The position numbers were made by a program, and so were the translations under genes. Positions 44,057 to 55,871 of a stretch of 64,000 bases of DNA are shown one piece after another. The DNA is taken from assembly GCA_027682925.1 (NCBI GenBank), contig JAQCYU010000001.1, forward strand, positions 100,219 to 164,218, given 5' to 3'. The stretch comes from Coriobacteriaceae bacterium AF45-21. Lineage in GTDB: Bacteria > Actinomycetota > Coriobacteriia > Coriobacteriales > Coriobacteriaceae. Under the pieces are notes generated by a model. It had not been told where the DNA came from. It made no database searches and was given only the letters and a program-made list of their open reading frames with translations. Every line of letters starts with the position of its first letter. The stretch's first letter is position 1.

Positions 44057-46003
44057 TTAGCTATCGGAATGGCCAGCCGCCGCCTCGGCGCGCTCGGCAT
44101 TCCATGCAACGAGCGCCTCGTGGACCGCCTTGGCAACATCGGCAGGTATGCCGCGAACTTCCGCGATCTCTTGCTCGCTCGCCGCGCGCAAACGCTTCAT
44201 CGAGCCAAAATGGCGCATAAGGGCACGTTTTCTGGTGGGTCCCACGCCCGGAACGTCATCGAGTACCGAAACCGTCATGGCTTTATCGCGCAACTCACGG
44301 TGGAACGTGATGGCAAATCGGTGGGACTCATCGCGTACCTGTTTAATTAGATAGAGCGAAGCAGACCCGGTCGGCAGCACGACAGGAGTCTCGTCCCAAG
44401 GCACAAAAACTTCCTCGTCGGCCTTCGCCAAGCCACAAACTGGTATATCGAGCCCAAGAGCCTCAAGTTGCTTGATCGCAGCGGTCAATTGCGGCTTACC
44501 GCCATCGACAACGAGCAAATCGGGGCGCGAGCCAAAGCGCTCGTCGGCCATGCGCTCGGGAGCATAGCGTCGTCCCAAAACCTCGGACATCGACACGAAG
44601 TCGTTTGCCTCGTCCAATTCGGCCTGAATTTTAAAACGACGGTACTGGCTCTTGTCGGCGCGCCCGTTGGTAAACACCACCATCGAGGCGACCGTAAAGG
44701 TGCCATGCAGTGTAGAGATATCGAAGCACTCGATACGCAACGGCGGCGATGGCAGCGCCAACGCACTTTCGAGCTCCAGGAGCGCTTGATTGGTGCGGTC
44801 GTCAGCGTACCCCGTTCGCATCATGTAGCGCATGAGGGCATGGCGCGCATTTTTGGATGCCATATCGAGCAGACGGTGCTTTTCGCCACGCTGCGGCCTA
44901 TGGAGATGGCAGGAACGCTCACGCTTGCCCGCAAGCCACTCCCCCAGCGCCTCCGCATCCTCAAGCTCGACGGAAAGGTTGACCTCAGCTGGAATATCAG
45001 CCGTCTCGTCGTAATAGCGCTTAAGAAAGCCCGACTGGAGCTCTTCCTCGTCAACATCAAGACCCTTGTCGAGAATGAACTCGCAGGTGCGAACTGTTCG
45101 GCCCTCGCGAACGACGAAGACGCAAGCGGCGGAGATGGTCTCCTCGCGATAGAACCCGATGACATCGATATCGACACTGGAGGGAAAAACGACTTGCTGA
45201 CGATCGTCCAGACCCCTGATGACCTCCAAACGACGTTTGACGCGTGCCGCGCGCTCAAAGTCGAGCGCCTCGGCGGCATCCGTCATCTCGGAGGTCAGCT
45301 CATCGACGACATCCTTGCGATGGCCCGACAAAAAGCGCTCGACACGCTTGACGTTCTTGGCATAGTCTGCCGGGGAAATCGCGCCGATACACGCACCCGG
45401 GCCGCGCCCGACATGGTAGTCAAAGCAGGGACGCCCGTTTTGTGCGCAAATCATATTGACGATGTCTTCCTCGCCCTTGTGGGACTCGATGGTACGGCGA
45501 CAACGACGCCACTCCGCACAGGATGCAGAGCAGATGGGGATAACCTTGCGCAGCGTATCTATCGTCTCACGTGCCGCACGGCTATCGGTATAGGGTCCAA
45601 AATAGCGCGTTCCCGGCTTATGACGCTCACGCGTGTATTTGATCGCGGGATACAGGTCGCCCTTTGTAATGGCAATAAAGGGGTAGCTCTTGTCATCCTT
45701 GAGGTCGACGTTAAAGTACGGATGGTACTGGCCGATCAGGTTGCGCTCGAGTACAAGCGCCTCATGCTCGGTTTCGACAACGATGTAGTCAAAGCTCGCC
45801 ACCAGCTGCATCATCAGCGGGATCTTTTGACGCTCATCCTGCAGTGTCACGTATTGACGCATGCGGGCGCGCAGGTTTTTCGCCTTGCCCACGTAGATGA
45901 CATCGCCCTTGGCATCCTTCCAAAGGTAGCATCCGGGCTGTGTGGGAACGCGCGAAACCTGCTCGGCAAGCGTTGGTATGTTGTCGTGACCGGCCACGCG
46001 CAC
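44057..46003 (-). CDS. uvrC: UvrABC excinuclease subunit C
   Basis: 648 residues. N-terminal GIY-YIG nuclease domain (GCYLWKDAKGDVIYVGKAKNLR), a UvrB-interacting segment near residues 205-240 (EMTDAAEALDFERAARVKRRL), the RNase H-like endonuclease domain (IECFDISTLHGTFTVASMVVF, LVVDGGKPQLTAA) and C-terminal helix-hairpin-helix repeats (LDDVPGVGPTRKRALMRHFG). Makes both incisions in nucleotide excision repair. The GTG start directly follows the murJ stop. Confidence 0.95.
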   Translation of the reverse strand: MRVAGHDNIPTLAEQVSRVPTQPGCYLWKDAKGDVIYVGKAKNLRARMRQYVTLQDERQKIPLMMQLVASFDYIVVETEHEALVLERNLIGQYHPYFNVDLKDDKSYPFIAITKGDLYPAIKYTRERHKPGTRYFGPYTDSRAARETIDTLRKVIPICSASCAEWRRCRRTIESHKGEEDIVNMICAQNGRPCFDYHVGRGPGACIGAISPADYAKNVKRVERFLSGHRKDVVDELTSEMTDAAEALDFERAARVKRRLEVIRGLDDRQQVVFPSSVDIDVIGFYREETISAACVFVVREGRTVRTCEFILDKGLDVDEEELQSGFLKRYYDETADIPAEVNLSVELEDAEALGEWLAGKRERSCHLHRPQRGEKHRLLDMASKNARHALMRYMMRTGYADDRTNQALLELESALALPSPPLRIECFDISTLHGTFTVASMVVFTNGRADKSQYRRFKIQAELDEANDFVSMSEVLGRRYAPERMADERFGSRPDLLVVDGGKPQLTAAIKQLEALGLDIPVCGLAKADEEVFVPWDETPVVLPTGSASLYLIKQVRDESHRFAITFHRELRDKAMTVSVLDDVPGVGPTRKRALMRHFGSMKRLRAASEQEIAEVRGIPADVAKAVHEALVAWNAERAEAAAGHSDS

Positions 46004-47685
46004 CTACTTGCGACGAAGCAGCGCCGAGACCTCGGGCATCTTAAGGACGACGGCAAGGCCAAAGGTAACAACAAGCGAGGCGACACCCGCAACGCAAACG
46101 TAGCCAAGAGTAATCAGAATCGAGCCGCCAAGTGCCCCGACAAAGTGTTCAAGCGCCCACATGACGCCGGCGCCTGCGGCAGCACCTAGCCACCGAGCAA
46201 AAGGCCAAAGAAACCGCCATGTAGGATAGATTTGACCTGAAGGCCACGCAGGCGACGACGCAGCCACCACAGCGAACAGCCGACCAAGATCACGTAGTCG
46301 ACGACATACGAAAGCGCGATTGCCGGCATACCGAAGCCCAGCACAACGCCAAACAGCAGAACCGAGCCGGCCTGGCCGATGGCGGAATACAGGCAATAGC
46401 GGCTATAGGGCTTCATGTCGAGCAAGGCAGAGAAGCTCTTCTGCATCAACACGACCACGCCGTAGAGCGGCAGCGAGAGCGCCAGGTAGACAAGGTACTC
46501 GGATACCAGCGCCACGCCGGATTCATCGAACTTGCCAGCACAGTAGATCATATTGAGCGGACGTGCGAAGACAATCAGGTACAGTGCGAACGGAATCAGG
46601 AAGAACAGCATCTGGGCGACGCCACGCGAAATGCCCGTGCGAACGCTGTCGTAATCCTTCTCCTGTGCGTCATGAGAGAGCTCGGTATAGAGCGCCGTCG
46701 AAAGCGAGGCGGCAATCAGCGCGTAGGGCAGCGTGTACCACAGGCGCGCATAGGCGATGACGGAAGGACCCGTCTCGGGCTGGACCACCAGCGCGGCAGC
46801 GTTGGTGATAGAAGTCGAGACAAACATGCACACCGTGGCGAGCAGCGTCGGGATACCGAGCGCAATCGTCTGGCGCAGCGCGGGGTCCTTAAAGTCGATA
46901 TGGATATGGGGATGCACGCCGTGCTTGCCAAGCGCGGGAATCTGACATGCCATCTGAACAAAGACACCGAGGGTCGTACCGGCCGCAATCAAGATGATGC
47001 CGGCACGTTCGCCAAACTGTGCGGACACGGGCGCAAAACCCATAAAGCTCGCAATGACGATCACATTGTTGAGGACCGGGGCAAACGTCGACCAAAAGTA
47101 GTCGCGGTGTGCGTTGAGAACGCCCGAGAACACCGAGCCCAAACCATAAAACAGAATCTGGATGGCAAAGAAACGGAACATGAACGCAGCGGTATCCATG
47201 CTGCCACCGTCACCCGAAAGGAACGATTGCGTCCAGATAAAGCCCGGGGCGAACACGGTCCCCAGCAACGAAATGCCACCCAGCACTAAAAGCAGAATGC
47301 CGAGCAGGTTGCCCACGTACTCGTTCGAGGCCTCGCGACCCTGCTCACGCCTCACGCCCATGTACACGGGCAAAAACGCCGTCACGAGCATGCCACCCAT
47401 CACGAGTTCGTAGAGCATATTGGGCAGGTTGTTGGCGACCTGATAGGAGGACGAGAGTAGCGACATGCCGATAGCGGCCGCCATTGCCCACGTGCGGATA
47501 AAACCGGTGACGCGAGACACGATAGTCAGGATGGTCATAAGCCCGGCGGAACGACCAACCGTGGAGTAGTCCGACGAGCCCATGTCGTCAGTGTCATCTC
47601 GCGACGAAGAAGCTTCGGATGAGGGTGTCTGAGGCACAGATTCTTTTGCAAAATGAGCTCCGCGCTTCAATTCTTCCTGCGGCAT
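46004..47685 (-). CDS. murJ: Lipid II flippase MurJ, frame broken near 46190
   Basis: MATE-like membrane protein that flips lipid-linked peptidoglycan precursors. About 14 hydrophobic helices. N-terminus has a cytoplasmic Ser-rich leader (residues 1-45), then GLMTILTIVSRVTGFIRTW and the family motif MLYELVMGGMLVTAFLPVY. Restoring one G or C in GGTGGCTAGG joins GLLLGG to LGAAAGAGVMWAL and supplies the last helices; 560 residues in all. It is the upstream partner of uvrC. Confidence 0.92.
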
Positions 47686-47688
47686 CGC

Positions 47689-48188
47689 TCAGTCCTCTCT
47701 CGTAATCGCGGCAACCGTCGCCCCGCAAAATGCAATTAAATCATCGGGTGCAAGCTCGAGCTGATAACCACGCTTGCCTCCCGAAATAAAAATGGTATCC
47801 CAAAGGACACACGTCTCATCAATGAGCGTCCGGTAGCGTTTTTTCATACCGACCGGGCTGCAGCCGCCGCGAACGTAGCCAGTCGCCGCAAGCAAATCCT
47901 TCACATGCATCATAACCAAGGACTTCTCCCCCGCGGCACGCGCGGCGGACTTTAGATCGAGCTCATCGGCAACAGGGATGCAGCACACGACATGGTCGTT
48001 GGACGGCGTCACGCAGACCAAGGTCTTAAATCCTTGACCGGGCTCCTCGCCAAGCTGCTCCGAAATCGCGACCCCCAGGCCCACCGACTCATCGCCATCG
48101 TCTTCGTACGTATGTAGACATAGGAAATGCCGGCGCTTTCCAGCTCGCGCATCGCATTGGTTTTTGGCGTCTTTACAGCCTTTGCCAT
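47689..48188 (-). CDS. ybaK: Cys-tRNA(Pro)/Ser-tRNA deacylase YbaK/EbsC, frame broken near 48114
   Basis: Clears mischarged Cys-tRNA(Pro). Restoring one C in CTACATACG joins AGISYVY to HTYEDDGDESVG, giving 166 residues; the resulting YHTYE matches the family's conserved N-terminal strand. Further landmarks are KTLVCVTPSND, ARAAGEKSLVMM, GYVRGGCSPVGMKK and DTIFISGGKRGYQLEL. ATG 48188 follows AAGGATATG. It lies 3 bases before murJ. Confidence 0.92.
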
Positions 48189-48320
48189 GACATATCCTTT
48201 CCCTCGCATTCGGACGCAACGATTAAGTATATGTCCAATTCGGCTGCATACGTCACTTCGGCACAGCAAGCGCCATCGAATCACAAGGAGTCGATGGCGC
48301 CCATAAACTGAATCGCCTAT

Positions 48321-51198
48321 TTATTGAGCATCAAGTTGAGCCTGACGCTCCCGGTCACGCCTGAGCAACGGTGCCAAAAACTTGCCCGTATAACTCTGCG
48401 GACAGTCCGCAACCTGCTCCGGTGTGCCCGAAACCACGACGGTTCCGCCGCCGTTACCGCCCTCGGGACCCATATCGATCAGGCGGTCGGCAACCTTGAT
48501 GACATCAAGGTTGTGCTCAATCACCAGCACCGTGTTGCCCGCATCGACCAAGCGCTGCAGCACATCGAGCAGCTGGCGGACGTCCTCAAAATGAAGACCG
48601 GTCGTCGGCTCGTCCAAAATATAGAACGTCTTGCCCGTCTGGCGTCGATGAAGCTCCTTGGCGAGCTTCACACGCTGCGCCTCGCCGCCCGAGAGCGTCG
48701 TGGCGGGCTGGCCCAGGCTCACGTAGCCCAAGCCTACATCGTACAGCGTCTGGAGCTTTCGCTTGATCTGCGGGATATTCCCAAAGAAGGCCAGCGCCTC
48801 GGTGACGCTCATGTCGAGCACGTCCGAGATGGTCTTGCCACGGTAGGTGACCTCGAGTGTCTCGCGGTTGTAGCGTTTACCGCCGCAAACTTCGCAGGGA
48901 ACGTAGATATCGGGAAGGAAGTGCATCTCGATCTTAATCTGCCCATCGCCCTTGCACGCCTCACAGCGCCCGCCACTCACATTAAAGGAGAAACGACCCG
49001 GCGAGTAGCCGCGCGCCTTCGACTCCGGCGTACTCGCAAACAGCGCGCGAAGATCATCCCACAGGCCGATATAGGTAGCAGGGTTGGAGCGCGGCGTGCG
49101 GCCAATCGGCGACTGGTCGATATCGATAACCTTATCGATACACTCGATGCCCTCGATTTTCTTATACGGACCCACAGGGCGCGTCGAACGGTGAATGACA
49201 TTCGTAAGGGCAGGCGCAATGGTGTCGGTAACCAGGGAGCTCTTGCCCGATCCCGACACGCCGGTAACAACCGTAAGCGTACCAAACTCGATTTTGGCGG
49301 TAACGTTTTTGAGGTTGTTGGCTCGAGCGCCCGTAATTTTAAGGCAGCCGCGACCGGGCTTGCGCCGTTCATCAGGCACCCGGATCATTCGTTTGCCGGT
49401 CAGATAAGCGCCCGTCATCGACTCAGGACACGCCATGATATCGGCAGGCGTTCCCGCCGCGACTACGTGTCCGCCGTTGACGCCGGCGCCGGGCCCCATG
49501 TCGATCACGTATCGGCGGCACGGATTGTATCCTCGTCGTGTTCGACGACGATAACGGTATTGCCGATATCGCGCAGGCGCTCGAGCGTCTTGATCAAGCG
49601 CTCGTTGTCACGCTGATGAAGACCGATCGAGGCTCGTCCAGAATATAGAGCACGCCCATGAGACCCGCGCCGATCTGCGTTGCCAGACGAATACGCTGCG
49701 CCTCGCCACCGGAAAGCGTCGCCGAGGCACGATCGAGCGTCAGATAGTCGAGTCCAACATCGACCAGAAAACGCAAGCGCTCCAGGATTTCCTTGACGAT
49801 ACGGCCGCCGATAAACTGTTGGCGCTCGGTGAGCTCCAGGCCCTCAAAAAACTCGAGCGATTCACGGCACGACAGGCAACAAACCTCGTAAATGGACTTG
49901 CCGCCCACGGTGACGGCGAGCATCTCGGAGCGCAAACGAGCGCCGTGGCAGGTCGAGCACGGCTCCTCGCGAATGTACTTCTCCAGGCGCGCCTTGGTGT
50001 TCTCGTTCGTCGTCTCGGTATAGCGTTCGTACAGGATGTTGCGAACGCCCGAAAACTTGGTATCCCACTGGCTGCGACGTCCGTCGAGCTTTTGGTAGTC
50101 GACCGAGATCTTCGTATCGCCCAGGCCATCCAAGAATGCACGACGCACGCGAGGGGGCAAGTCCTCCCACGGCGTATCGGCGCTCACCTTAAAGTGTTTG
50201 CAGACCGCAGCAAAAATCTGCGGATAGTAGTTCGAATTGCCAAACAGGCTACCAAAGACTCCGTCGGCAATGGACTTCGAGGGGTCCTCGATCAGCGCCT
50301 CGGCATCAACGGTTTTCTTAAAGCCCAGGCCGTCGCACTCAGGACATGCGCCATAGGGAGCGTTAAACGAAAAATCACGCGGCTGAAGATCGTCAATGGA
50401 GTGTCCATGCTCCGGGCACGCCAAGGCCAACGAATACTCCAGCAGCTCGCCCTCGGTCCCCTCGGGAGCATCACGATCGGGCAGCATGTACACGTTTACA
50501 TTGCCGTGAGCCAGCGCGGTCGCCTGCTCAACAGACTCGGCGATACGGCCCAGAGAATTCTCACGGATCACGATGCGATCGACCACGACCTCGATATCGT
50601 GCTTGAATTTCTTATCCAAATCGATCGGATCGTCGAGCGAGCGCACTTCACCGTCGACACGCACGCGGCTAAAGCCCTCGGCGCGAAGGTCCTCAAACAG
50701 TTTGGTGTACTCGCCTTTTCGCCCGCGCACCACCGGTGCCAGCACAAACGCGCGGCGGCCCTCCCCCGCCGCCAAGACCTTGTCGGCAACCTGGTCGGTC
50801 GTCTGGCGCTCAATGACGCGGCCGCATTCGGGACAGTGCGGGGTGCCCACACGGGCGAACAGCAGGCGCAGATAGTCATAAATCTCGGTTACGGTGCCAA
50901 CCGTCGAGCGAGGGTTTTTAGACGTCGTCTTTTGGTCGATCGACACCGCCGGCGAAAGGCCGTCGATTGAATCCAAGTCGGGTTTGTCCATCTGGCCCAA
51001 GAACTGGCGCGCATAGCTCGAAAGACTCTCGACGTATCGACGCTGGCCCTCGGCATAGATAGTGTCAAATGCCAGCGAACTCTTGCCCGAGCCAGAAAGA
51101 CCGGTAATGACCACGAGTTGGTCACGCGGAATGGAAACATCGATATCACGGAGGTTGTGCTCACGAGCGCCGCGAATAACGATAGAAGAATCAGACAT
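48321..51198 (-). CDS. uvrA: UvrABC excinuclease subunit A, frame broken twice
   Basis: Damage-sensing ABC-type ATPase, 959 residues after two repairs. First Walker A is [14 protein letters not shown], the first zinc module has HCPECGRVI and CPEHGHSID...[11 protein letters not shown], followed by [15 protein letters not shown] and LYILDEPS. Second half: [33 protein letters not shown] with [10 protein letters not shown], and [15 protein letters not shown]. Breaks are at GAGCCTCGATCGG (near 49631, restores [12 protein letters not shown]) and GCCGATACGTG (near 49511, restores AADYVIDMGP). ATG 51198 gives [18 protein letters not shown]. Confidence 0.94.
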
Positions 51199-51391
51199 GG
51201 AAGCTCCTTGCCTCCTATTGCATCGAATCATACTGTCGATGAGTTTAGCGCACTCGACGCGCACAGATGTTCGTAATACAAGATTCGCAGACCTTTAGCT
51301 TTGCGTATCGGGTGCTTTGTTTCTCGAAATGCCGTGGAAAGGTTACAGTAATCTACTACTGAACTTAATTTGCTGTAACAGAGGAACGTCC

Positions 51392-53545
51392 ATGACCGAA
51401 GATATCCCCCTTGAAATCACTTCGAGCGACATGGCCAATCTGCCCATATTCATCGCCGTCCTTATCGTGGCCACCGTCGTCGTGCGCGTGTATTTTTCAA
51501 TCAAACACAATGAAAAGCCGCCCATTGCCCGCGTCTTTTGGTGCGCGACGCTCCTCATCCCGCTCGGCGTGGTAGCTGCACGGATTACGAATCAATTGCT
51601 CGTAAATGAGGACAGTTCCCTATGGGTCCTTTCTTATTCGGCGCTCGGTGCTGCCGCCGTCATACTTCTTGTCGAGCCCTTGGTTTCGGGACTTATTGAC
51701 CAAACCGATCTTGAGACGGGAACGGTTGCCTGTATTTGCCGTGACATCCTTGTCATCGCCGCTGTTTCAGCGCTCTCGTTCGTTTCACTCGAAATTGCCT
51801 GCAACGAAACGTTCTATCACATTCCCGCCAACTCATTCGGGTTTTCCGTCGGGCTGCTCGCGACGGTTCTGCTCTCCCTTTATCTGCTGGGACAGCGTCA
51901 TGGGGGCGTCATGGCCCTCGTGCCCGTCGTCTGTTGCATCCTTGGCATTGCCGAGCACTTCGTCATAACGTTTAAAGGCGAAGCCATCCTGCCAAGCGAT
52001 ATCTTGGCCCTTGGCACTGCAATGGAAGTGAGCGAGGGATACGAGTTTACCTTTACCGCCGGAATCGTAACCTCTCTCGCCCTGCTGGAGATTTCCCTGG
52101 GGCTTCTTTCGCTTATCCGACCGCGAAAGCTCCGTACGCCCACCCATGTCTTCCCCGCAATCGCCGCTAACCTCTGCGCTTTTCTGCTAGTGACCGTTGT
52201 GGGGCTCTCGGGCTTTTCCAGCATCGACTTGGAGCAGGCGCTGAATTTTGGATTTGACCGTTGGCAGCCCATCACCACGTATGCGTCTCAGGGTTTTATC
52301 ACTTCGTTCACCGAAATGGTCAACGAGTTGCCTATTGAGAGGCCCGAAGACTATACGCCCGATGAGGCGCAGAGCATCGAGCAGGAGCTCGCCGCCACCT
52401 ACGACAGCACGTATGGCTCGAGCGAGCAGCGCGCGGCGGCCGTTGCCCAGTTCAATGAAATCAAGCCGACGATTGTTGCCGTCATGAACGAGAGTTTTAG
52501 CGACCTTTCGTGCTTTGAGCAGCTCCAGGCGGCCGGGTACACCGGCCCCGCATTCTACAACTCGCTTCCCGACACACTTGTTCGCGGCACCATGCTCGCT
52601 TCGGTCGCCGGTGGCGGAACGGCGAACTCCGAATTCGAATTTTTGACCGGAGCGACAACGGCCTTTGTCGGATTAGGCAAAATCCCCTATCAGCTATATC
52701 AGATGAATGGTGTCAACAGCCTGGCAAAGGACCTTAAGGAGCTTGGGTATACCGCTACCGCTATGCACCCGCAAAACCCCGTCAACTACCATCGAGATAA
52801 AATCTATCAGCAGCTGGGCTTTGGAGACTTTCTTTCGATCGGCGATTTCGAAGGTGCGCCCTGTTACCATGCCGGCGTATGCGACTACGCCACCTACGAC
52901 AAGATACTCGACCTGCTTAGAACCGACGAAGCCCCACAGTTCATCTTTGACGTCACGATGCAAAATCACGGCGGCTACGACTATGGCACCGTTCCCGCCG
53001 AGGAGCTGACAAACTATTGGGTCGAGGGAGCCAGCGAGGGCGCCAATAGCGCGCTCAACACCTATCTTACCTGCATCAACGCATCCGACCGGGACCTCGA
53101 GTACTTTATCAACGAGCTCCGCAATATCGGCAGACCGGTTGTCCTTGTCTTTTTTGGCGACCATCAGCCGAGCGCCGCAACGACTCTCAACGACGAGCTG
53201 TACCCTCAGGAAGATACGGCAAGCCACGCTTTCCGTATCTATCAGTCGACATATTTCGTCTGGGCTAACTATGAAATCGCCGGCAATACCGAGCTCAACG
53301 TCTACGACACCGTCGGGGCAAACGAGATTGCAGCCATTACCCTTAATAAGATCGGCGCCCCGCTCACCGACTATCAAAAGGCTCTGCTTGCAACAAGGTC
53401 AGATGTGCCCACCATCAATGTCGCCGGCTACCTTGGTGCCGACGGGCTGCGCTACGACTTGGAATCTGAAGACAGCCCATACGCCTCAACGATCGACAAG
53501 CTGCAGCGCATGCAATACCTCGAGTTCGCCAGCAAAGTTCAGTAA
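51392..53545 (+). CDS. LtaS-like membrane sulfatase / phosphoglycerol transferase
   Basis: 717 residues. Five membrane helices in the first 220 residues (IFIAVLIVATVVVRVYF; VISALS-type helices; LLATVLLSLYLL; TSLALLEISLGLLSLI; NLCAFLLVTVVGLS), then an extracellular alkaline-phosphatase-like domain: metal motif AVMNESFSDLS, catalytic Thr region GGGTANSEFEFLTG, AMHPQNPVNYHRDKIY and FFGDHQPS. LtaS enzymes transfer glycerol phosphate from phosphatidylglycerol to build lipoteichoic acid or related polymers. ATG 51392 follows AGAGGAACGTCC. Divergent from uvrA. Confidence 0.9.
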   Translation: MTEDIPLEITSSDMANLPIFIAVLIVATVVVRVYFSIKHNEKPPIARVFWCATLLIPLGVVAARITNQLLVNEDSSLWVLSYSALGAAAVILLVEPLVSGLIDQTDLETGTVACICRDILVIAAVSALSFVSLEIACNETFYHIPANSFGFSVGLLATVLLSLYLLGQRHGGVMALVPVVCCILGIAEHFVITFKGEAILPSDILALGTAMEVSEGYEFTFTAGIVTSLALLEISLGLLSLIRPRKLRTPTHVFPAIAANLCAFLLVTVVGLSGFSSIDLEQALNFGFDRWQPITTYASQGFITSFTEMVNELPIERPEDYTPDEAQSIEQELAATYDSTYGSSEQRAAAVAQFNEIKPTIVAVMNESFSDLSCFEQLQAAGYTGPAFYNSLPDTLVRGTMLASVAGGGTANSEFEFLTGATTAFVGLGKIPYQLYQMNGVNSLAKDLKELGYTATAMHPQNPVNYHRDKIYQQLGFGDFLSIGDFEGAPCYHAGVCDYATYDKILDLLRTDEAPQFIFDVTMQNHGGYDYGTVPAEELTNYWVEGASEGANSALNTYLTCINASDRDLEYFINELRNIGRPVVLVFFGDHQPSAATTLNDELYPQEDTASHAFRIYQSTYFVWANYEIAGNTELNVYDTVGANEIAAITLNKIGAPLTDYQKALLATRSDVPTINVAGYLGADGLRYDLESEDSPYASTIDKLQRMQYLEFASKVQ

Positions 53546-53690
53546 GCCCGCCCATTCGCTTGGACCCATCGTATTGCAAGCACGCTCGGCCCAAATGCAT
53601 CGCAAATGACTCCCGCTCGCAAACGAGGGTACAATGACGCTCGTGTCACATCACGGGGCTCCGGCCCCAACATATACAAAGGAGTCATAC

Positions 53691-54519
53691 ATGGGTTGCG
53701 AGCACGCACAGGCCGCCGGCGGACAAACGTCGCCGTCGCAATTTGAGGAGAACACACTGTCCGAGGTCAAACGCGTCATCGCCGTGCTTTCCGGCAAGGG
53801 CGGTGTCGGCAAGTCGTTTGTCACCGGTGCCATCGCCACCGAGCTTGCCCGTCACGGCCACAAGGTCGGCGTCCTCGATGCCGACATCACCGGTCCCTCT
53901 ATCCCCAAAATGTTCGGTATGAGCGGACGCCACGTCCATGCCCTTGGCAACCTCATGCTGCCCGAAATCTCCGAGCACGGCGTCAAGGTCATGAGCTCCA
54001 ACCTTCTGCTCCAAAACGAGACCGACCCCGTCCTTTGGCGCGGTCCGGTCATCGCAGGCGCCATTAGGCAGTTCTGGAGCGAGACCTCGTGGGGCCATCG
54101 ACTACCTGCTGGTCGACATGCCTCCGGGAACAGGCGACGTCGCGCTCACCGTCTTCCAGTCGCTGCCCGTCGACGGCATCGTCATCGTCACGAGCCCGCA
54201 GGATCTGGTCTCGATGATCGTCGCCAAGGCGGTCAACATGGCCGAGAAGATGAACGTCCCCATTCTGGGCATTGTCGAGAACATGAGCTATATTGAGTGT
54301 CCCGACTGCGGCAAGAAGATCGAGGTCTTTGGCAAGAGCAAGCTCCCCGAGGTCGCAGAGCGCTATAACCTCGACATCTTGGGCCAGCTTCCCATTAATC
54401 CGGCACTCGCCGAGGCCTGCGATAAGGGCGAGGTCGAGACCGCACTGCCCGATGGCATGTTGCCCAAGGCAGTCTCTGCCGTCGAGGCCATTACCCCGCA
54501 CGAGACCGACGAGGCCTAA
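53691..54519 (+). CDS. Mrp/NBP35-type P-loop ATPase, iron-sulphur carrier; frame broken near 54094
   Basis: ApbC/Mrp protein thought to move iron-sulphur clusters to apo-proteins. Deviant Walker A VLSGKGGVGKS, DADITGPSIPKMF, then after the break YLLVDMPPGTGD, VENMSYIECPDCG with the cluster-binding CxxC. The frames (53691 to about 54094, and on to 54519) join if two bases are restored in TGGGGCCATCG, giving SWGAIDYLL as in relatives (about 276 residues); removing one base would also restore the frame but lose a conserved Gly. GGAG precedes the ATG. An HI0933-type oxidoreductase gene follows at once. Confidence 0.9.
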
Positions 54520-55791
54520 GTGAACACGAGCGCCTTCTATGACGTCCTGGTAATCGGCGGCGGGGCTTCAGGCCTCGCCGCCGCCATTACGGCCGCACGC
54601 GCTGGCAAAAGCGTCTGCATCGTTGAGCGCGATGTCGCCTGCGGCCTTAAGCTCCTTGCGACCGGCAACGGCCGCTGCAACCTCTCCAACGAATCGATTG
54701 ATCCACAGCGGTATAACCACCCCGCATTCGTTGAATCCGTTATGGGCCCCCGGCCCGAACAAGAGCTTATGGGTTTCTTCTCCTCGCTGGGCATCATGAC
54801 AACCTCCGAGGAAGGCCGGCTGTACCCGCGCTCCCTTCGCGCCGAATCGGTGCGCGACGCGCTTCTCAATGTTTGCGACCGCCTGGGTATCACCTTAATC
54901 TGCGGAGCCAACGTTGCCTCGGCACACAAAACTTCCGAAGGCTGGGCACTCCAAATAGACCGTCCGGCGCGGGCGCTCAAGGCAAAAAAGCACGACGACC
55001 GAAAATCGGAGCTCCGCTCGCTTCGGAAAGCGCTCGCCGATGTCCCTCGCAAGAACGAGGCCCTGCAGGCACATGCCGTAATTATCGCCACGGGCGGCAA
55101 CCCCACCGGTATCGCCGATACGTTTCGCCTCCCCCTCACTTCGCTGCACCCCATCCTCTGCCCCGTATCGGCAACGGTCGTCGGCGATCGGGCGGCACTC
55201 AAGACGTTGGATGGCCTGCGCGTCCGCGCCCGCTTGACGCTCGCCCGCAATCATAATGAGCTCTGGCACGAAGACGGTGAAGTCCTGTTTCGAGCCTTCG
55301 GTATCTCGGGCGTCGCTGTCTTCAACCTCTCCCGTCGTATCCAGCGCGGCGATACGATCCTGCTCGACGTTTTCCCCGACCTCTCCAAAGACGAGCTGCT
55401 CGATATGCTCAACCGGCGCGTTGAGCTGCTCGGCGGCTTTTCGCCCCGCAATCCCCGTTGGCTCGACGGCATGCTCGCCCCGCAACTCTCCCGCGTCGTC
55501 TGCACGACGTTCGAGCAGTGCCATCCAGGCTCCAACGATGTCATCCACCTGGTCTCAATCCTCAAACACTTTAAGTTGCTCGTCGAGGGAACAGCCGAGG
55601 AGCGCTCGGCGCAGGTCACGCGTGGTGGCGTATCTGTCGAGAGCATCTCAATACCCAGTCTACGCGCGCGCAGCGCTGTCGACGCCCCGCTTTACGTCTG
55701 CGGCGAAGCGCTCGACATCGACGCCGATTGCGGAGGCTTTAACCTTGCGTGGGCCTGGCTCTCGGGCATTCGCGCTGCAAGCAGCCTGTAG
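54520..55791 (+). CDS. HI0933-family FAD-dependent oxidoreductase
   Basis: 423 residues. FAD-binding VIGGGASGLAAAITAARAG at residues about 9-27, then the family motif LLATGNGRCNLSN, VIIATGGNPTG and the C-terminal GEALDIDADCGGFNLAWAW. HI0933-like proteins (BaiN and relatives) are flavoproteins of uncertain substrate; some act on bile-acid intermediates. The start is GTG, immediately after the mrp stop, so translation is likely coupled. Confidence 0.9.
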   Translation: MNTSAFYDVLVIGGGASGLAAAITAARAGKSVCIVERDVACGLKLLATGNGRCNLSNESIDPQRYNHPAFVESVMGPRPEQELMGFFSSLGIMTTSEEGRLYPRSLRAESVRDALLNVCDRLGITLICGANVASAHKTSEGWALQIDRPARALKAKKHDDRKSELRSLRKALADVPRKNEALQAHAVIIATGGNPTGIADTFRLPLTSLHPILCPVSATVVGDRAALKTLDGLRVRARLTLARNHNELWHEDGEVLFRAFGISGVAVFNLSRRIQRGDTILLDVFPDLSKDELLDMLNRRVELLGGFSPRNPRWLDGMLAPQLSRVVCTTFEQCHPGSNDVIHLVSILKHFKLLVEGTAEERSAQVTRGGVSVESISIPSLRARSAVDAPLYVCGEALDIDADCGGFNLAWAWLSGIRAASSL

Positions 55792-55871
55792 CCGCGCAGT
55801 CTATAATCAAAAACGCATTCGGGCCGTCTGGGATACCGGACGGCCTCTTTCTTGCCTCTAAGGAGACCTCG

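Noticed and set aside
51342..51379. GTTACAG/CTGTAAC inverted pair upstream of the LtaS-like gene as an operator
   Set aside because: Seven-base arms 24 bases apart are easily found by chance; no second site supports it.
54080..54110. Programmed frameshift in mrp
   Set aside because: The site lacks a slippery heptamer with downstream structure, and many unrelated genes in the window show similar losses, so error is more likely.
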